Shown here: piece by piece, positions 47,370 to 56,198 of the stretch
Numbering within the stretch: the first letter of the stretch is position 1
Layout of the letters: every line of letters begins with the position of its first letter
Origin: Bradyrhizobium sp. CCH5-F6
GTDB taxonomy: Bacteria; Pseudomonadota; Alphaproteobacteria; Rhizobiales; Xanthobacteraceae
NCBI RefSeq assembly: GCF_001556045.1
Contig: NZ_LSIC01000073.1
Location: 186,001-250,000 of the forward strand
Length of the DNA: 64,000 nt
Direction of reading: 5' to 3'
The notes under the pieces: model-generated
Told to the model about the DNA's origin: nothing
What the model saw: only the letters and a program-made list of their open reading frames with translations
The model's database searches: none
Position numbers and translations under genes: made by a program

Positions 47370-47440
47370 AGCCCGGATGAGCGCAGCGATATCCGGTACG
47401 CTTGACCCGCATGTCGCTCCGCTCATGCGGGCTACGGACG
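47370..47440. repeat. Palindromic TAGCCCGGATGAGCG-type repeat
   Basis: CTAGCCCGGATGAGCGCAGCGATATCCGG and CCCGCATGTCGCTCCGCTCATGCGGGCTACGG: nested hairpins of the same family as 37957-38034, with the Pu/Py arms exchanged (opposite orientation). It lies between convergent genes. Confidence 0.8.
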
Positions 47441-47448
47441 GATAAAAT

Positions 47449-49137
47449 CTAAGTGCTACTCCCCGCCGCGGTCGCGACCACCGGCAGCACCTCGTCCTTC
47501 GCACTGTCCGGCGTATCATCCTTCCAGCGCACCGAGCCGAACGGGCGCTCCAGCATGCGGCGGATCCGCACCGGCTCGGGGCCGATGTGGAAGTCGATTG
47601 CCTGCTGATGCAGCGCGCGTTCGGACTGGGTCGAACGGTTGCGCTGGCGCAGGTAATCGAACCAGGTCGGGCAATGGTAGCGCTCCGTCCATAATTCGGG
47701 ATCGGCGATGTCGCGTGCGATCGACCAGCCATAGGCGCCGTTGCGCTGCCGCGACAGCTGCACGTCCTGCATCACGTTGTGGAAGGCGCGCGCGTTCTCC
47801 TGGGCGACCCGGTACTCGATCTCGACCACGAGCGGTCCGCTGCGGCCGGTCAGCGACAGCTTCACCTCGGGGTCGGCCAGCACGTCGGCATCCTCGTTGC
47901 GGGCGCCGACGCGCGGCATCGTGAGCCAGATGCCGAGCAGCGGCGAGATCAGCATCAGGCCGGCCGCCGTCAGTAGCGCGACCTCGACCCCGGCATAGTC
48001 GGTGAGATGGCCCCAGCCCCAGGCGCCGATCGCGATGCCGCCGGAGATCGAGGCCTGGAACGCCGCGAGCGAGCGGCCCGCGACCCAACGCGGCGCCGAG
48101 AGCTGCACGCCGATGTTGAACAGCGCGATCGCCGCCATCCAGACCGCGCCGGCCAGAACCAGCGCAGTCGCCGTCAGCACCGGCTCGGTGCTCACTGCGA
48201 GGGCGGCCATCGCGAACGCCATCGAGATGGTGCAGGCGCGGATCGCGGCCTCACCGCTCATGCGCTTGCGCAGCTCGTGGATGTTGAGCGCGCCGATCAC
48301 CGCGCCCATGCCGAAGGCGCCGAGCATGATGCCGTAGGTCTGTGCGCCCCCATGCAGCAGGTCGCGCGCGACCAGCGGCATCAGGGCCATGATGGCACCG
48401 CCGATCAAACCCATGACCAGCGTGCGCAGCAGCACGATCTTGATCGGCGGCGAATTGGTGATGTAGCGGAAGCCCGAGACCATCGCGCGGTTGAGCTTCT
48501 CGCGCGGCAGGCGCGAGGGCTCGGTGTTGCGGCGCCAGAGCAGCAGCACCACCAGCAATGGCAGATAGAGGATGGCGTTGCAGGCGAACGCCGCGACTGC
48601 GCCAAGCGAAGCAACGATGACGCCGCCGACCGCGGGGCCGAAGCTGCGCGCGATGTTGTAGCTGATGCCGTTCAGCGCAACGGCCGACGCCAATGCTTCG
48701 GGCGGCACCTGCTCGCTGACCGAAGATTGCCAGGCCGGGCCGAACAGCGCGTTGCCGCTGCCGACCACGAAGCAGAAGGCGAGCAGCAATTCGGGGGAGA
48801 TGAGATTGAAGCCGGCCAGCACTGTGAGCGCGGTCGCGCCGATCAGCGCGATCGACAGCGAAACCACGCTGACGATACGGCGGTCATACATGTCCGCGAT
48901 GGCGCCGGCGGGCATCGAGATCAACATGATCGGCAGCATCAAGGCGGTCTGCACCAGCGCCACCTTGTCGGCCGAGGCCGCCATCTGCGTCATCGCCCAT
49001 GCGGCGCCCACGCCCTGGATCAGCAGGCCGAGATTGGAGAGCAGGCTGGCGAGCCAGATGCGCCGGAATACGGTGTACCGCAACGGCGCGGCGATGCCGT
49101 CGCCGGCAAATTTCTGGCGGTTCCTCTGCTCGGTCAT
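47449..49137 (-). CDS. MFS transporter (enterobactin-exporter-like, MFS_3) with C-terminal extension
   Basis: 562 residues. Twelve-helix MFS unit of the MFS_3 type (RYTVFRRIWLASLLSNLGLL, PAGAIADMYDRR, ALFGPAWQSSVSEQV, LNGISYNIARSFGPAVGG) to ~residue 420, then a soluble tail of about 120 residues (PLVVEIEYRVAQENARAFHN, AYGWSIARDI, RYHCPTWFDYLRQRNRSTQ) that looks like an antibiotic-biosynthesis-monooxygenase-type ferredoxin fold. The frame continues upstream to 50775 but only as shadow of the hydrolase; ATG 49137 follows AAGGGG. Substrate unknown. Confidence 0.88.
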   Translation of the reverse strand: MTEQRNRQKFAGDGIAAPLRYTVFRRIWLASLLSNLGLLIQGVGAAWAMTQMAASADKVALVQTALMLPIMLISMPAGAIADMYDRRIVSVVSLSIALIGATALTVLAGFNLISPELLLAFCFVVGSGNALFGPAWQSSVSEQVPPEALASAVALNGISYNIARSFGPAVGGVIVASLGAVAAFACNAILYLPLLVVLLLWRRNTEPSRLPREKLNRAMVSGFRYITNSPPIKIVLLRTLVMGLIGGAIMALMPLVARDLLHGGAQTYGIMLGAFGMGAVIGALNIHELRKRMSGEAAIRACTISMAFAMAALAVSTEPVLTATALVLAGAVWMAAIALFNIGVQLSAPRWVAGRSLAAFQASISGGIAIGAWGWGHLTDYAGVEVALLTAAGLMLISPLLGIWLTMPRVGARNEDADVLADPEVKLSLTGRSGPLVVEIEYRVAQENARAFHNVMQDVQLSRQRNGAYGWSIARDIADPELWTERYHCPTWFDYLRQRNRSTQSERALHQQAIDFHIGPEPVRIRRMLERPFGSVRWKDDTPDSAKDEVLPVVATAAGSST

Positions 49138-49220
49138 ATCCCCTTCCATATCGGGTGTCAGAAGTTCTCGGGTGATTCCGGCAAATTCAGTGATGCCCGC
49201 GAAAGTCCTTCGCTGTCCAG

Positions 49221-49240
49221 TGGTTAGGCCGGTATAACCA
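49221..49240. promoter_or_regulatory. Candidate operator between MFS and hydrolase genes
   Basis: TGGTTA-N2-CCGG-N2-TAACCA, a 20-bp dyad in the divergent region between the exporter and hydrolase genes; outside bases (CAG/GTG) extend the symmetry imperfectly. It resembles a GntR-type or similar dimeric site, but no regulator gene is adjacent. Confidence 0.35.
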
Positions 49241-49272
49241 GTGCAAAGAGATGGTTTGCCGGGGAGGAACAG

Positions 49273-50637
49273 ATGAAGCTGTCGCGACGGACGATCCTGC
49301 AGGGCGTTGGCAGCTTGCCTTTCGCGGTTGCGAGCTTGCGGGTGGGTGCCCTGGCCCAGACCGCCACGCGAGATGCCGAGATCCCGCCGATCCTGTTCGT
49401 GCACGGCAATGGCGACTACGACGCGCTCTGGATGACGACGCTTTGGCGGATGGAATCCAACGGCGTCGCACGCGAGCGCATGATGGCGATCAATTTCACC
49501 GATCCGCTGGCGCGCAACGACGACAAGGTCGAGCAGACCAGCCGTTCCTCGACCGAGGACCAGCGCAGAGAGCTCGCCGCCGCCGTCACTGAACTGAAGC
49601 GCCGGACCGGCGCGCCGCGCGTGGCGCTCGTCGGCAGCTCGCGCGGCGGCTATGCGATCCGCAACGTCATCAAGAACGGCGGTGCGGGCGATGTCAGCCA
49701 CGCCGTCCTCTGCGGCACGCCCAATCACGGCGTGTTCGCGACCGATGACCAGCCGAACAACGAATTCAACGGCCGCGGCGTATTCCTGCGCGGCTTGAAC
49801 GAGGGCGACAGCGAGGTGACGCCGGGCGTCACCTTCCTGACGCTGCGCAGCGACGGCATGGACAAATATGCGCAACCCGACGGTCGCTTCATCGGCAAGC
49901 CCGGCACGCCGACCGGCGTCACCGCCGAGGGACCGGAGCTGAAGGGCGCGACCAACCTCGTGCTCGGCGCGCTCGATCATCGCGAGGTGGCGTTTCATCC
50001 GCGCGCGTTCCGGGAGATCTACAAGTTCATTGCCGGCCGCGAGCCCACGCGCATCGCGGTTGTGTCGGAGCCGGGCGTGAGGCTGAGCGGCCTGGTCACG
50101 GGCACCCCGGGCGGCGCGCCGACCAATCGCCCGGTCGCAGATGCAACCGTCGATGTCTTCCGTGTCGACCCTGATACCGGAGAGCGCAAGGGTGCCGCGC
50201 TGTACAGCGCAAGGACCGGTGCAGACGGCCGCTGGGGGCCGGCGCAGGTCGATCCCGCCTGGTCGCTCGAGTTCGTCCTGGCCTCGCCAGGCGCGCCGAC
50301 CACGCACATCTATCGCTCGCCCTTTCCGCGCTCGTCCGATGTCGTGCACCTGCGGCCTGCGCGCCCGATCGGGCCGGCCGACAAGGATGCGGGAGCCGTC
50401 GCGATCATGTCGCGGCCGCGCGGCTATTTCGGCCTGCCGCGGGACGTTGTGCTGTTTGATGGCAAGGAACCGGCCGACGTCAAGCCGGGCGTGCCCACGG
50501 ATGCGACAGCAACCCTGCGGCTTCCGTCCAGCGAGATCGGGCGTAACGTCGTGGCTCAGTTCGGCGAAGAACGGATCGTGGCGCGAGCCTGGCCGGCCGC
50601 CGAGAACAGGATTGCGATTGCCGAGCTGACTTATTAG
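49273..50637 (+). CDS. Tat-exported alpha/beta hydrolase with C-terminal beta domains
   Basis: 454 residues. Twin-arginine signal peptide (LSRRTILQGVGSLPFAVASL, cleavage near ALAQT). Alpha/beta-hydrolase domain ~35-260 with oxyanion HGNG (ILFVHGNGD) and nucleophile elbow VGSSRGGYAI (Ser); a candidate His is in GALDHREVAFHP. Beyond ~265 is a beta-rich part resembling a carboxypeptidase-regulatory-like fold (GAALYSARTGADGRWGPAQV), probably for substrate or surface binding. An extracytoplasmic lipase/esterase is likely. The P450 gene begins 34 bases downstream, so they are probably cotranscribed. Confidence 0.82.
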   Translation: MKLSRRTILQGVGSLPFAVASLRVGALAQTATRDAEIPPILFVHGNGDYDALWMTTLWRMESNGVARERMMAINFTDPLARNDDKVEQTSRSSTEDQRRELAAAVTELKRRTGAPRVALVGSSRGGYAIRNVIKNGGAGDVSHAVLCGTPNHGVFATDDQPNNEFNGRGVFLRGLNEGDSEVTPGVTFLTLRSDGMDKYAQPDGRFIGKPGTPTGVTAEGPELKGATNLVLGALDHREVAFHPRAFREIYKFIAGREPTRIAVVSEPGVRLSGLVTGTPGGAPTNRPVADATVDVFRVDPDTGERKGAALYSARTGADGRWGPAQVDPAWSLEFVLASPGAPTTHIYRSPFPRSSDVVHLRPARPIGPADKDAGAVAIMSRPRGYFGLPRDVVLFDGKEPADVKPGVPTDATATLRLPSSEIGRNVVAQFGEERIVARAWPAAENRIAIAELTY

Positions 50638-50671
50638 CTGTTTTACTGCGTCAGACCTGCGGGAGAGAGCC

Positions 50672-52042
50672 ATGAATATCGCCAGCGTGCGTCGGCCCAT
50701 CGTCCCTCCGGCTCCCCCGCGTGCACCCGACGACATGTCGTTCTTCGCCCGTCTCGCGGTGATCCGGCAGAACATGATCGCGACCTGGGGGCAGCGCGCC
50801 TATGAGGAAGAGGTCATCGCGGGCCGCTTCTTCTTCCGCAACAGCTACATCCTGAACCAGCCGGACGCGATCCGGCACGTTTTGCTCAGCAACTGGGAGA
50901 ATTATACGCGCACGCCGGCCGGCATCCGCATGCTGCGGCCCGTGCTCGGTGACGGCCTTCTGATTGCGGAAGGCCATTCCTGGACGTTTCAGCGCCGCAC
51001 CCTCGCGCCGGCCTTCACACCGCGCGCCACCGCAAATCTCGTTCCGCACATGACGGCGGTGCTCGACGAAACGATTGCCAAGCTCGACGCGCGGACCGGC
51101 GAGCCGGTCGATCTGCGCGAGGTGATGCAGCGGATGACCCTCGAGATCGCTGGGCGCACGATGTTCTCGTTCGGCATGGACCGGCATGGCGCGACCCTGC
51201 GCAACTTCATCATGGAGTATGCCGCGCGGCTGGGGCGGCCCTATCTCCTCGACATGGTGCTGCCGGTGTCCTGGCCGAGCCCGATGGATTTCGCCCGCGC
51301 TCGCTTCCGCAAGCGCTGGACCGAGTTCGTCGCGATGCTGATCGCCGAACGGCGCGCGGCCGGCAAAAAGGACGGTGCGCCGCCGCGCGACCTGTTCGAT
51401 CTCATGGACGAGGCGCGCGATCCTGAAACGGGCAAGGGCTTCTCCGACGAGCAGCTCGTCGACGAGGTCGCGACCATGATCCTCGCCGGTCACGAGACGA
51501 CGGCGACCGCGCTGTTCTGGGCGCTCTATCTGCTCGCGCTCGATCCTGATACGCAGGAGGAGGTGGCGCTCGAGGCCCGCGGCGAGCATCTCGACAGCAT
51601 GGCCGACATCGACCGCCAGAAGTTCACCCGCGCCGTGACCGACGAGACCATGCGGCTCTATCCGCCCGCCTTCCTGGTCGCGCGAGCCGCGCGGGAGAAG
51701 GACAATGCGGCCGGTGTCGAGATCGGCAAGGGCGACATCATCATGATCGCGCCCTGGCTGCTGCACCGGCACGAGAAGTTGTGGGATCAGCCGAACGCAT
51801 TCGTCCCAAAGCGCTTCATGTCGAAAGAGGCGCCGGACCGCTTTGCCTACCTGCCGTTCGGCGCAGGCCCGCGCGTCTGCATCGGCGCGCCGTTCGCGCA
51901 GGCCGAATCGGTGCTGGCGCTGGCGCGGCTGATCGGCGCGTTTCGCGTCGAGCTTGTCGATCCCACGACTCCCGTGATCCCGCTCGGCGTCGTCACGACC
52001 CAGCCGGATCACTCACCCATGTTCCGCATCACGCGTCGGTGA
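50672..52042 (+). CDS. Cytochrome P450
   Basis: 456 residues, soluble. I-helix oxygen-binding LAGHETTATALFWAL, K-helix ExxR within DETMRLYPP, and the heme-ligand loop YLPFGAGPRVCIGAPFAQAE with its Cys are all complete. It uses O2 and two electrons to oxidise an organic substrate; no ferredoxin or reductase is next to it, so electrons come from elsewhere. It follows the Tat-hydrolase gene closely and precedes the cyclase, but no substrate is suggested. Confidence 0.95.
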   Translation: MNIASVRRPIVPPAPPRAPDDMSFFARLAVIRQNMIATWGQRAYEEEVIAGRFFFRNSYILNQPDAIRHVLLSNWENYTRTPAGIRMLRPVLGDGLLIAEGHSWTFQRRTLAPAFTPRATANLVPHMTAVLDETIAKLDARTGEPVDLREVMQRMTLEIAGRTMFSFGMDRHGATLRNFIMEYAARLGRPYLLDMVLPVSWPSPMDFARARFRKRWTEFVAMLIAERRAAGKKDGAPPRDLFDLMDEARDPETGKGFSDEQLVDEVATMILAGHETTATALFWALYLLALDPDTQEEVALEARGEHLDSMADIDRQKFTRAVTDETMRLYPPAFLVARAAREKDNAAGVEIGKGDIIMIAPWLLHRHEKLWDQPNAFVPKRFMSKEAPDRFAYLPFGAGPRVCIGAPFAQAESVLALARLIGAFRVELVDPTTPVIPLGVVTTQPDHSPMFRITRR

Positions 52043-52090
52043 CAGGCGCTGGTCTGGCCGATGGCGTGATTTACCTTAGATTGAGCCACC

Positions 52091-53500
52091 ATGAGCGACA
52101 TCCAGGCCCAGTTTTCCGTTCTGAAGCAGACCGCCGACCCGAAGGTGGCCGATGCGATTGCGCGTCTCATCGAAGACGGCGAGGATCACGAACTCAATCG
52201 CGTCAATGTCCTCGATTTCTCCAGCCAGCACGGTCTCGAAGAGGAGCGCGTCATCTCGGCGTTCCTGCACGCGGCCCGGCTCGGGCTGTTCGATCTCGGC
52301 TGGAACGTGCTGTGCCCGGGCTGTGGCGGCGTGCTGGGTGCGCACTCGACCTTGAAGGCGCTCAAGCCGGACGACTATCACTGCGCGCTCTGCGCTTGCG
52401 GCTACAAGGCCTCGGTCGACGACCAGGTCGAGGTCTCCTTCACGGTGAACCCGCGCGTCCGTCGCATCGCCGCGCACGATCCCGATACGCTACCGGTCTG
52501 GGAATACTTCAAGCAGGTGTTCTGGAGCTCCGGCGTCGATTTCAATAAGGAGTCGTTTGCGACGCTGGCCAACGAAGTGACGCTGGATACGATGGAGCTG
52601 CCGGCCGGCGAGAAGGCGACCATGTCGCTGCAATTGCCTGATGACTTCGTCATCATCTTCGAGCCGGTGACGCACGCCGCGCATTTCATCGACGTCCAGG
52701 GCGAGCCGACCAAGGATCGCCAGCAGCTCGCCATCATGTACAACAAGGTGCAGGCCCCGACGGGGACCACGACGATGCGGCCGGGGCCGCTGCGGCTGTC
52801 GCTGGAGAACCAGGCCGGCGTGCGGGTTCTGCCGTCGGTGTTTATCGCGGCCGAGGCGCTCCATCATCTCATCGGCAAGCGCAAGCCGTTCCTCACCGCC
52901 AAGCGCATGCTGTCGAACCAGACGTTTCGCGACGTCTTCAAGGCGGACAATCTCAGCCTCGACCAACGGCTCCAGATCACCTCGCTCACCTTCCTGTTCA
53001 CCGATTTGAAGGGATCGACCGCACTGTACGAACGGGTCGGCGATCTCGCCGCCTTCGATCTCGTGCGCGCGCATTTTCATGCGCTGCTCGAGATCATCTC
53101 GTCCGAGAAGGGGGCGGTGGTAAAGACCATCGGCGATGCCGTGATGGCGACCTTCGTCCGTCCCGAGCACGCCATCGTCGCCGGCCTGCGCATGCGCGCG
53201 GCGATGGATGAGCTCAACAAGAAGCGCGGCACCGACGATCTCATCGTCAAGATCGGCATCCATGAAGGTCTGTGCCTCGCGGTCATGCTCAACGAGCGGC
53301 AGGATTATTTCGGCCAAACCGTCAACATCGCCGCCCGCGTGCAGAGCCTGTCGACCGCGCAGGAGATCCACATCACCGGCCCGGTGCTCGATGCGCCGGC
53401 CGTGGCGGAAGTGCTGAATCAGCGTGAGATCAAGCCGATCCAGAAGCAGGCCGCATTGCGCGGCATCGCCGACAAGATGGTGGTGTACGAGATACCGTGA
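52091..53500 (+). CDS. Class III adenylate/guanylate cyclase with N-terminal Cys-rich sensor domain
   Basis: 469 residues, no transmembrane helix. C-terminal class III cyclase domain (~300-460): FLFTDLKGSTALYERVGD and IGDAVMATF hold the two metal Asp residues, with DYFGQTVNIAARVQSLS. The N-terminal ~290 residues, like those of DUF5939-type cyclases, include a zinc-ribbon-like pair (LCPGCGG and CALCACGY, ~74-104) and a beta-rich part. Redox or zinc sensing upstream of cAMP formation is an inference; base specificity is not decided. Confidence 0.9.
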   Translation: MSDIQAQFSVLKQTADPKVADAIARLIEDGEDHELNRVNVLDFSSQHGLEEERVISAFLHAARLGLFDLGWNVLCPGCGGVLGAHSTLKALKPDDYHCALCACGYKASVDDQVEVSFTVNPRVRRIAAHDPDTLPVWEYFKQVFWSSGVDFNKESFATLANEVTLDTMELPAGEKATMSLQLPDDFVIIFEPVTHAAHFIDVQGEPTKDRQQLAIMYNKVQAPTGTTTMRPGPLRLSLENQAGVRVLPSVFIAAEALHHLIGKRKPFLTAKRMLSNQTFRDVFKADNLSLDQRLQITSLTFLFTDLKGSTALYERVGDLAAFDLVRAHFHALLEIISSEKGAVVKTIGDAVMATFVRPEHAIVAGLRMRAAMDELNKKRGTDDLIVKIGIHEGLCLAVMLNERQDYFGQTVNIAARVQSLSTAQEIHITGPVLDAPAVAEVLNQREIKPIQKQAALRGIADKMVVYEIP

Positions 53501-53509
53501 ATTCGGATC

Positions 53510-53547
53510 GTCCTTCCGGGTTCGCGCTTTGCGCGCCCCCGAATGAC
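53510..53547. repeat. Palindromic GTC(A/C)TTCCGGG repeat, terminator-like
   Basis: GTCCTTCCGGGTTCGCGC and GCGCGCCCCCGAATGAC form an imperfect hairpin after the cyclase stop codon, related to the element at 27361-27401. No T tract follows. Confidence 0.65.
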
Positions 53548-53676
53548 GGCGAACAGATTGCCGAAACGTAATGCAGCGCGCGGAACTGACGCACGTTGCG
53601 CCGGTTGAGTTTCCCGCTCATATAATGCTGGTAACGGCCGCGTCCCTCGCGGCGTCATCGATCTCGGTAGGACCTT

Positions 53677-54165
53677 ATGCTCGACGGCTTGCGTCAATTC
53701 ATTGCCGACATTGTCGGTCCTCAAACCTCGGACCGCGCGTTTGGCGACAGCGATTATCGGCTGGCGGCCACTGCACTGCTGGTCCACGTGGTCTCTCTGG
53801 ACGGCCAGCCGAGCGGAGCCGAACAGCGCAAGCTGCATAGCCTGATCGAAAGCCATTTCGGGCTCGACCGCGGCACTGCTGACCGCCTGATCGCCGACGC
53901 CACCCAGGTCGAGGGCGAGGCGGTGGACCTCTATCACTTCACCAGCGTCATCATGCGCTCGCTCGACGAAGACGGCCGCAAGCGCATCGTGCAGATGATG
54001 TGGGAGCTGGTCTATGCCGACGGCCAAGTCAGCGAGTTCGAGGACAATGTGGTCTGGCGTGCTTCCGACCTGCTCGGGATTTCCCAGCGCGACCGGATCG
54101 AGCTGAAGCACGCAGTTGCAGAGCGTGCCGGTGGCCAGGTCAAGGACAGCGTCGTCGGCGGTTGA
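53677..54165 (+). CDS. TerB-family (tellurite-resistance-like) protein
   Basis: 162 residues, all-helical COG4103/TerB fold. The characteristic acidic helix-turn motifs appear twice: AATALLVHVVSLDGQPSGAE and LVYADGQVSEFED, likely metal-binding, with ASDLLGISQRDRIELK at the end. No other ter genes are nearby, so a role in tellurite resistance is not implied; members of this solo group are uncharacterised. Confidence 0.85.
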   Translation: MLDGLRQFIADIVGPQTSDRAFGDSDYRLAATALLVHVVSLDGQPSGAEQRKLHSLIESHFGLDRGTADRLIADATQVEGEAVDLYHFTSVIMRSLDEDGRKRIVQMMWELVYADGQVSEFEDNVVWRASDLLGISQRDRIELKHAVAERAGGQVKDSVVGG

Positions 54166-54385
54166 GGGGCTCAGGCCTCGGTGGACCGCGGCCTGCGGAC
54201 ACATGACGAAAGTTTAATCTGCTCGTCGCTCGCGCCGATGCGCCTGCAAATCAACGGTTTTTCAGCACTGCCTGTCGTTCCGCTCAAGCGGCCATGCCGC
54301 GAGTGCCGCTTGCATGTTCCGCTCGGCCTATGCTCTCGTTCCGCCATTGCGGAGCCAGAAACTTGAATTCAAGAGACTGCAAATC

Positions 54386-55165
54386 GTGACCGAGCGGGTG
54401 ACGCTGATTACCGGTGCTTCAGCGGGCATCGGGATAGAGCTGGCGCGGGTGTTTGCCGCCAACGGGCATCGTCTCGCCTTGACCGCGAGACGGACTGACC
54501 GGCTCGAGGCGCTCGCCGCGGAACTCGCCGCCAAGGGCGGCAAGAAACCGATCCTGATCCCGTGTGACCTCCAGAACGCGGATGCCGGCGAGACGATCGC
54601 GGCAGCGCTCGCCGCCGAAGGCGTCGAGCTCGATCATCTCGTCAACAATGCCGGCTTCGGCGTGTTCGGCGATGCCATCGAACGCGACCGCGTCGAGCAG
54701 CTCGGCATCGTCGATGTCAACGTCCGCGCCTTGACGGATCTGTCGCTGCGCTTTGCCGATCAGCTCATCAGGAACAAGGGCGGTCTTCTCAACGTAGGAT
54801 CGGTCGCCGGTTTCCTGCCCGGTCCCGGCATGGCCGTCTACTACGCGTCCAAGGCCTATGTGATCTCCTTCACCGAAGCATTGCGGGCGGAGCTTGGGCC
54901 ACGCGGCGTCCGCGTCACCGTGCTTTGCCCGGGTCCGGTGCCGACCGAATTCCAGGCCCGCGCCGGCGTTGGGTCGCAACATGATACGGCCGTTCTCAAC
55001 GTCTCTGCCGCCGAAGTTGCGCGAGAGGCGTATCGTGGCCTGATGGCCAACAAACGGGCAGTGCTGCCCGGTCTGGGCATCAAGATTGTGCCGTTCGCGC
55101 TGCGCTTCTTCCCGCGCGGCTTCATCCTGGCAGCCACCAGCCGATTCCAGAGGCAGAGGCACTAG
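54386..55165 (+). CDS. Short-chain dehydrogenase/reductase
   Basis: 259 residues, classical SDR: TLITGASAGIGIELARVFA (NADP loop), HLVNNAGFGVFGD, NVGSVAGFLPGPGMAVYYASKAYV (active-site Ser and YxxxK). The C-terminal FFPRGFILAATSRFQRQRH resembles the tail of DltE/YqjQ-type SDRs. Substrate not determinable. GTG 54386 is the likely start; the frame opens further upstream to 54314 without a supporting ribosome binding site. Confidence 0.88.
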   Translation: MTERVTLITGASAGIGIELARVFAANGHRLALTARRTDRLEALAAELAAKGGKKPILIPCDLQNADAGETIAAALAAEGVELDHLVNNAGFGVFGDAIERDRVEQLGIVDVNVRALTDLSLRFADQLIRNKGGLLNVGSVAGFLPGPGMAVYYASKAYVISFTEALRAELGPRGVRVTVLCPGPVPTEFQARAGVGSQHDTAVLNVSAAEVAREAYRGLMANKRAVLPGLGIKIVPFALRFFPRGFILAATSRFQRQRH

Positions 55166-55295
55166 GAAGCCGCGCAGCGTCTGGCGTGGCCCGGAGCTTG
55201 CTTTCTCGATTGGCGGCGTGTGTGCGCAAACTCACACGAAATTAACCATCGCTTAGCTATGCTGGCGGTCTGAACCGATAGCACTCGCAGAGGCC

Positions 55296-56090
55296 ATGTT
55301 GTTCCGGACGGACAGGTTTGGTGGCGCAGAGGTGGTGGCCTTCCCACGGAGGGCGCCGCGCGCCGGCGCCTCTGAAACCCGGCTGCCGGTTCTGATCGTC
55401 TTGCACCAGGAATGCTCGACACCGGGCCGCGTCGGCAATGCGCTGCGCGCGCTCGGCCATCGGCTCGATATCCGCCGTCCGCGCTTCGGCGATCCCCTGC
55501 CTGAGACGCTCGATCGGCATGCCGGTGCCGTGATCTTCGGCGGCCCGATGAGTGCCAACGATCACGAAGACTACATTCGACGCGAGATCGACTGGATCGA
55601 AATTCCGCTGCGCGAGCAGCGGCCGTTCCTCGGCATCTGCCTGGGTGCGCAGATGCTGGCGATGCAGCTCGGGGCCCGCGTCGCCCCGCATGCGGAGGGG
55701 CTGACCCAGATCGGGTATTATCCGATCAGGCCGAGCGCTGCGGGCCGTGCCCTCTGCCCGCATTGGCCGGCGCAGGTCTATCACTGGCATCGTGAGGGAT
55801 TCGAGCTGCCAGTTGGCGCCGAATTGCTCGCCGAAGGCGATGATTTTCCGGTGCAGGCGTTTCGTGCCGGCAATGCTTTCGGCGTGCAGTTCCACCCCGA
55901 TGTGACCTACGCGATGATGTATCGGTGGACCACGCGCGGCTATGACGGCTTCAGCGCGCCCGGTGCGCGGCAGCGGCACCATCACTTCGCGGATCGCGCC
56001 GTCTACGATGTCGCGGAGCGCGCCTGGCTCGACCATTTCATCGACGGCTGGCTCGCGCGCCGGCCGGTGCTGGCGCAAGCCGCCGAGTGA
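55296..56090 (+). CDS. Class I glutamine amidotransferase-like protein
   Basis: 264 residues. GATase1 fold: GAVIFGGPMSANDHEDY, nucleophile elbow FLGICLGAQMLAMQLG (Cys), and FGVQFHPDVT for the His. The usual third triad residue is Glu in an HPE motif; here it reads HPD, an acidic substitution that may still work or may mark a non-amidotransferase member. It has no synthase domain, so it resembles YfeJ-type solo proteins. Several in-frame starts are possible. Upstream frame at 55199-55295 shows no gene. Confidence 0.85.
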   Translation: MLFRTDRFGGAEVVAFPRRAPRAGASETRLPVLIVLHQECSTPGRVGNALRALGHRLDIRRPRFGDPLPETLDRHAGAVIFGGPMSANDHEDYIRREIDWIEIPLREQRPFLGICLGAQMLAMQLGARVAPHAEGLTQIGYYPIRPSAAGRALCPHWPAQVYHWHREGFELPVGAELLAEGDDFPVQAFRAGNAFGVQFHPDVTYAMMYRWTTRGYDGFSAPGARQRHHHFADRAVYDVAERAWLDHFIDGWLARRPVLAQAAE

Positions 56091-56198
56091 TCGCGCCTTC
56101 GCGCGGATCCTTGGCGCAAGTCCTTGCCTCATCCCTGGATATGCTAGGCTCGCTGCCAACGAGCGCGCGCGAACGCGTGCCGGCAAAGGGAGAGCATC

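Noticed and set aside
49138..50775. Extension of the MFS exporter frame to 1108 codons
   Set aside because: The added ~545 residues are antisense to the Tat hydrolase and lack protein features; a good ribosome binding site (AAGGGG) precedes ATG 49137.
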